This document shows, in pieces, positions 6,368-7,753 of a stretch of 7,753 nt of DNA. Location: positions 1 through 7,753 of the forward strand of contig JAGNOB010000067.1 in assembly GCA_017990305.1 (NCBI GenBank). The letters run 5' to 3'. The notes beneath the pieces were generated by a model that was not told the DNA's origin, did no database searches, and worked only from the letters and a program-made list of their open reading frames with translations. Both the position numbers and the translations under genes were made by a program. The number at the start of each line of letters is the position of its first letter. Position 1 is the first letter of the stretch. This DNA is from Leucobacter sp. (GTDB lineage Bacteria > Actinomycetota > Actinomycetes > Actinomycetales > Microbacteriaceae).

Positions 6368-7174
6368 GTGTCTTCCTCCACACCCGCAGCGCCCGCAGAC
6401 CAGGTTGACGGTCGGATCGGGCTCGAACGCGACGGTCACGTCGCCACGATCACACTCGACCGCCCCGCCAAGCTCAACGCGGTCACCCCCGAGATGAGTG
6501 CGGAGCTCGAGCGCGTGATCGCCGAGCTCAACGCAGACGACGAGATCCGCGTCATCATTCTGACTGGCGCCGGTGAGCGCGCATTCAGTGCGGGCAGCGA
6601 CATCCGCACGCTTGACAGCTACGCGACGCCTTGGGAGTTCCGCAACCGCAAGGACTACTGCGATGCGCTTCGCGAGTGCCGCAAGCCGGTGATCGCCGCG
6701 GTCAACGGCTACGCGCTGGGTGGCGGTCTCGAAACGGCGCTGTCCTGCGACATTCGCCTCGCCGCAGCGAACGCGACGTTCGCTGCCCCGGAGATCAAGC
6801 TGGGCTGGATCGGTGGCGGCGGGATGACCGCGTTCCTCACGGCCTCGATTGGCCAGTCGAATGCGGCGACCATGCTGCTTACGGGTGACGCGATCGACGC
6901 GGAGCGCGCGCTTGCGTGGGGGCTCGTCACCGAGGTGCTTCCCGCGGAGGATCTGCTTGATCGCGCCCGTGAGCTTGCGGCAACCATCGCCTCTCGCCCG
7001 CCGATTGCGGCAGAGACCGCGAAGGCGAACCTGCGCGCCGCAGCGAACATGCCGCAGGAAGAGGCCGTCCGCTTCGAGCGTGAGCTGCAGACCGTGACGT
7101 TCGCGACCGCAGACGCTGACGAGGGCCGGGCGGCGTTCGCTGAAAAGCGGCCCGCGGTGTTTACGCGCCGCTAG
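6368..7174 (+). CDS. Enoyl-CoA hydratase/isomerase (crotonase) family protein
   Basis: The 268-residue protein, normal for the family, shows VATITLDRPAKLNAVTPEM (25-43) and the oxyanion-hole block ERAFSAGSDI (70-79). The second block is NGYALGGGLETALSCDIRLA (113-132), followed by ATFAAPEIKLGWIGGGG (136-152). E122 (GGGLE) and E142 (APE) align with the two catalytic glutamates of rat mitochondrial enoyl-CoA hydratase (Glu144 and Glu164). True hydratase/dehydratase chemistry on a CoA ester is therefore likely, although the fold also hosts isomerases and others. The GTG start is preceded by TAGGA (6356-6360) with 7 bases between; the gap to the previous gene is 51 bp. Together with the CoA transferase this recalls the CaiB-CaiD pairing, but the substrate is not evident. 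It is the last gene of the operon, with a GC-rich dyad 14 bases after its stop. Confidence 0.94.
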   Translation: MSSSTPAAPADQVDGRIGLERDGHVATITLDRPAKLNAVTPEMSAELERVIAELNADDEIRVIILTGAGERAFSAGSDIRTLDSYATPWEFRNRKDYCDALRECRKPVIAAVNGYALGGGLETALSCDIRLAAANATFAAPEIKLGWIGGGGMTAFLTASIGQSNAATMLLTGDAIDAERALAWGLVTEVLPAEDLLDRARELAATIASRPPIAAETAKANLRAAANMPQEEAVRFERELQTVTFATADADEGRAAFAEKRPAVFTRR

Positions 7175-7187
7175 GGGCTCCGGGGTT

Positions 7188-7212
7188 ACCCTGCGCCTGG
7201 TGGGAGCGGGGT
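7188..7212 (+). terminator. GC-rich inverted repeat after the operon: terminator-like hairpin or operator
   Basis: ACCCTGCGCC (7188-7197) and GGAGCGGGGT (7203-7212) are inverted repeats matching at eight of ten positions around a 5-base spacer. As RNA, nine of ten positions pair (one G-U) around the loop UGGUG. No run of T follows, so it is not a textbook intrinsic terminator. An alternative, mutually exclusive stem is TGGTGG (7198-7203) with CCACCA (7213-7218). Lying between the operon and a metal ATPase gene, it could instead be a metal-sensor operator. Confidence 0.35.
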
Positions 7213-7218
7213 CCACCA

Positions 7219-7255
7219 TTGCCCCGCATCCCTATGAGGGTGCAAGATAAAGGCT
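7219..7255 (+). promoter_or_regulatory. Possible weak promoter and tight RBS of the P-type ATPase gene
   Basis: TTGCCC (7219-7224) and CAAGAT (7243-7248) have an 18-bp spacer, but both match sigma-70-type hexamers only partly. AAAGG (7249-7253) is only 2 bases from the ATG at 7256, too close for a normal Shine-Dalgarno. A leaderless start or a weak site is therefore possible. The ATG at 7234 is out of frame with the ATPase. Confidence 0.2.
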
Positions 7256-7753
7256 ATGAACACACTGCTTCGGTGGGCCAAGGCGTACCCCGCCGTCGCG
7301 CTCACGATTGTTGTCGCCGCCGTGGGACTCACGCTCCTCGCGACGCCCGCACGCGGTGCGGCGCCGTGGATCGTTGGGGGCTACGCGCTGTGCATCGCCG
7401 CCTGGCAAGCCTATGGAATGGTGCGTCAGCTCATGCGTGGCCATGCCGGCCTCGACATCCTTGCCGTCATCGCCATCGTCGCCGCGGTGAGCGTCGGCGA
7501 GGTATGGGCGGCGCTCATCGTCGTGCTCATGATCACGGGCGGCGAAGCTCTCGAAGACTACGCCGAGAACCGGTCGAAGCGTGAGCTCACTGCACTGCTC
7601 AAGCGCGCACCACAGCAGGCGACTCGACTACTCAGGGCGCCAGTGGGCGCAGGCGAGGGATCCGCGTCGCCGAGCGGCGTGCTCGGCGACGAGCGAAGTG
7701 AGACCGTGCCCGTCGGCGAGATCCTGAAGGGCGACCGGCTGCTCGTCCGCCCC
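7256..7753 (+). CDS. Heavy-metal translocating P-type (P1B) ATPase, N-terminal part only
   Basis: The first 166 residues are visible. Hydrophobic segments lie at about 11-30, 37-56 and 67-96. They are followed by GGEALEDYAENRSKRELTAL (95-114), LLKRAP (114-119) and VPVGEILKGDRLLVRP (151-166), the standard opening of the actuator domain in P1B metal pumps. These ATP-driven proteins export metal cations across the plasma membrane. The protein starts directly at the first membrane helices, with no N-terminal CxxC metal-binding domain. A Gly/Ala/Ser-rich stretch at about 128-149 (from APVGAGEG to GDERSE) is longer than the linker typical between these two motifs. The metal-specifying helix and phosphorylation site lie beyond the window, so the metal is undetermined. 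Set apart by an 81-bp gap and unrelated in function to the operon, it is probably a separate unit. Confidence 0.9.
   Translation, partial: MNTLLRWAKAYPAVALTIVVAAVGLTLLATPARGAAPWIVGGYALCIAAWQAYGMVRQLMRGHAGLDILAVIAIVAAVSVGEVWAALIVVLMITGGEALEDYAENRSKRELTALLKRAPQQATRLLRAPVGAGEGSASPSGVLGDERSETVPVGEILKGDRLLVRP

Noticed and set aside
3972..7174. Naming the CoA transferase and hydratase as CaiB and CaiD of carnitine metabolism
   Set aside because: Only family-level motifs are visible; the neighbouring genes (MBL, Gfo/Idh, racemase-like) are not those of the carnitine operon and no carnitine transporter is present.
6335..7219. Minus-strand open frame (about 294 codons) opposite the enoyl-CoA hydratase gene
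   Set aside because: The plus strand carries an unmistakable crotonase protein with both catalytic Glu residues. The antisense product is Arg-rich and shows no domain.

Overview
The window is high-GC DNA with the dense, short-gap coding style and GC-rich third codon positions of an actinobacterium. The general look would fit Microbacteriaceae such as Leucobacter, but no marker gene is present to prove this. Both ends cut through genes: a FadR-type GntR regulator on the left (minus strand) and a P-type heavy-metal ATPase on the right (plus strand). No RNA gene, CRISPR array, transposase or phage gene was seen.

Layout. Positions 1-565 (minus) hold the GntR regulator. Positions 566-721 are a comparatively AT-rich divergent intergenic region. 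It appears to hold the regulator's promoter, positioned for a leaderless mRNA, and the promoter and ribosome binding site of a rightward operon; a GTATG-containing element lies near each promoter. Positions 722-7174 hold six co-directional genes: an enolase-superfamily (mandelate racemase-like) enzyme, a metallo-beta-lactamase-fold hydrolase, a Gfo/Idh/MocA NAD(P)-dependent oxidoreductase, a class III (CaiB/BaiF) CoA transferase, a solute-binding-protein-like protein with no signal peptide, and an enoyl-CoA hydratase/isomerase. Junctions are 3 bp, a 4-bp ATGA overlap, 44 bp, 2 bp and 51 bp, so one transcript is likely. A GC-rich dyad at 7188-7212 separates the operon from the ATPase gene.

How the genes may work together (inference). 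The set looks like a regulated catabolic island for a small organic acid or sugar-derived compound. Oxidation (Gfo/Idh), lactone or ester opening (MBL hydrolase) and proton-abstraction chemistry (enolase superfamily) could prepare an acid that the CoA transferase activates and the crotonase-fold enzyme then hydrates, dehydrates or isomerises. The GntR protein probably senses the substrate or an intermediate. The substrate cannot be read from the sequence, and I do not recognise the set as a named characterised pathway.

The most unusual parts are the apparently cytosolic solute-binding-protein-like gene between two CoA-ester enzymes with no transporter gene in view, and three enzymes with altered active-site residues: the racemase-like protein lacks the usual barrel His, the MBL enzyme has HxDxDH instead of HxHxDH, and the Gfo/Idh enzyme has a His-rich replacement of the usual Asp/His motif.
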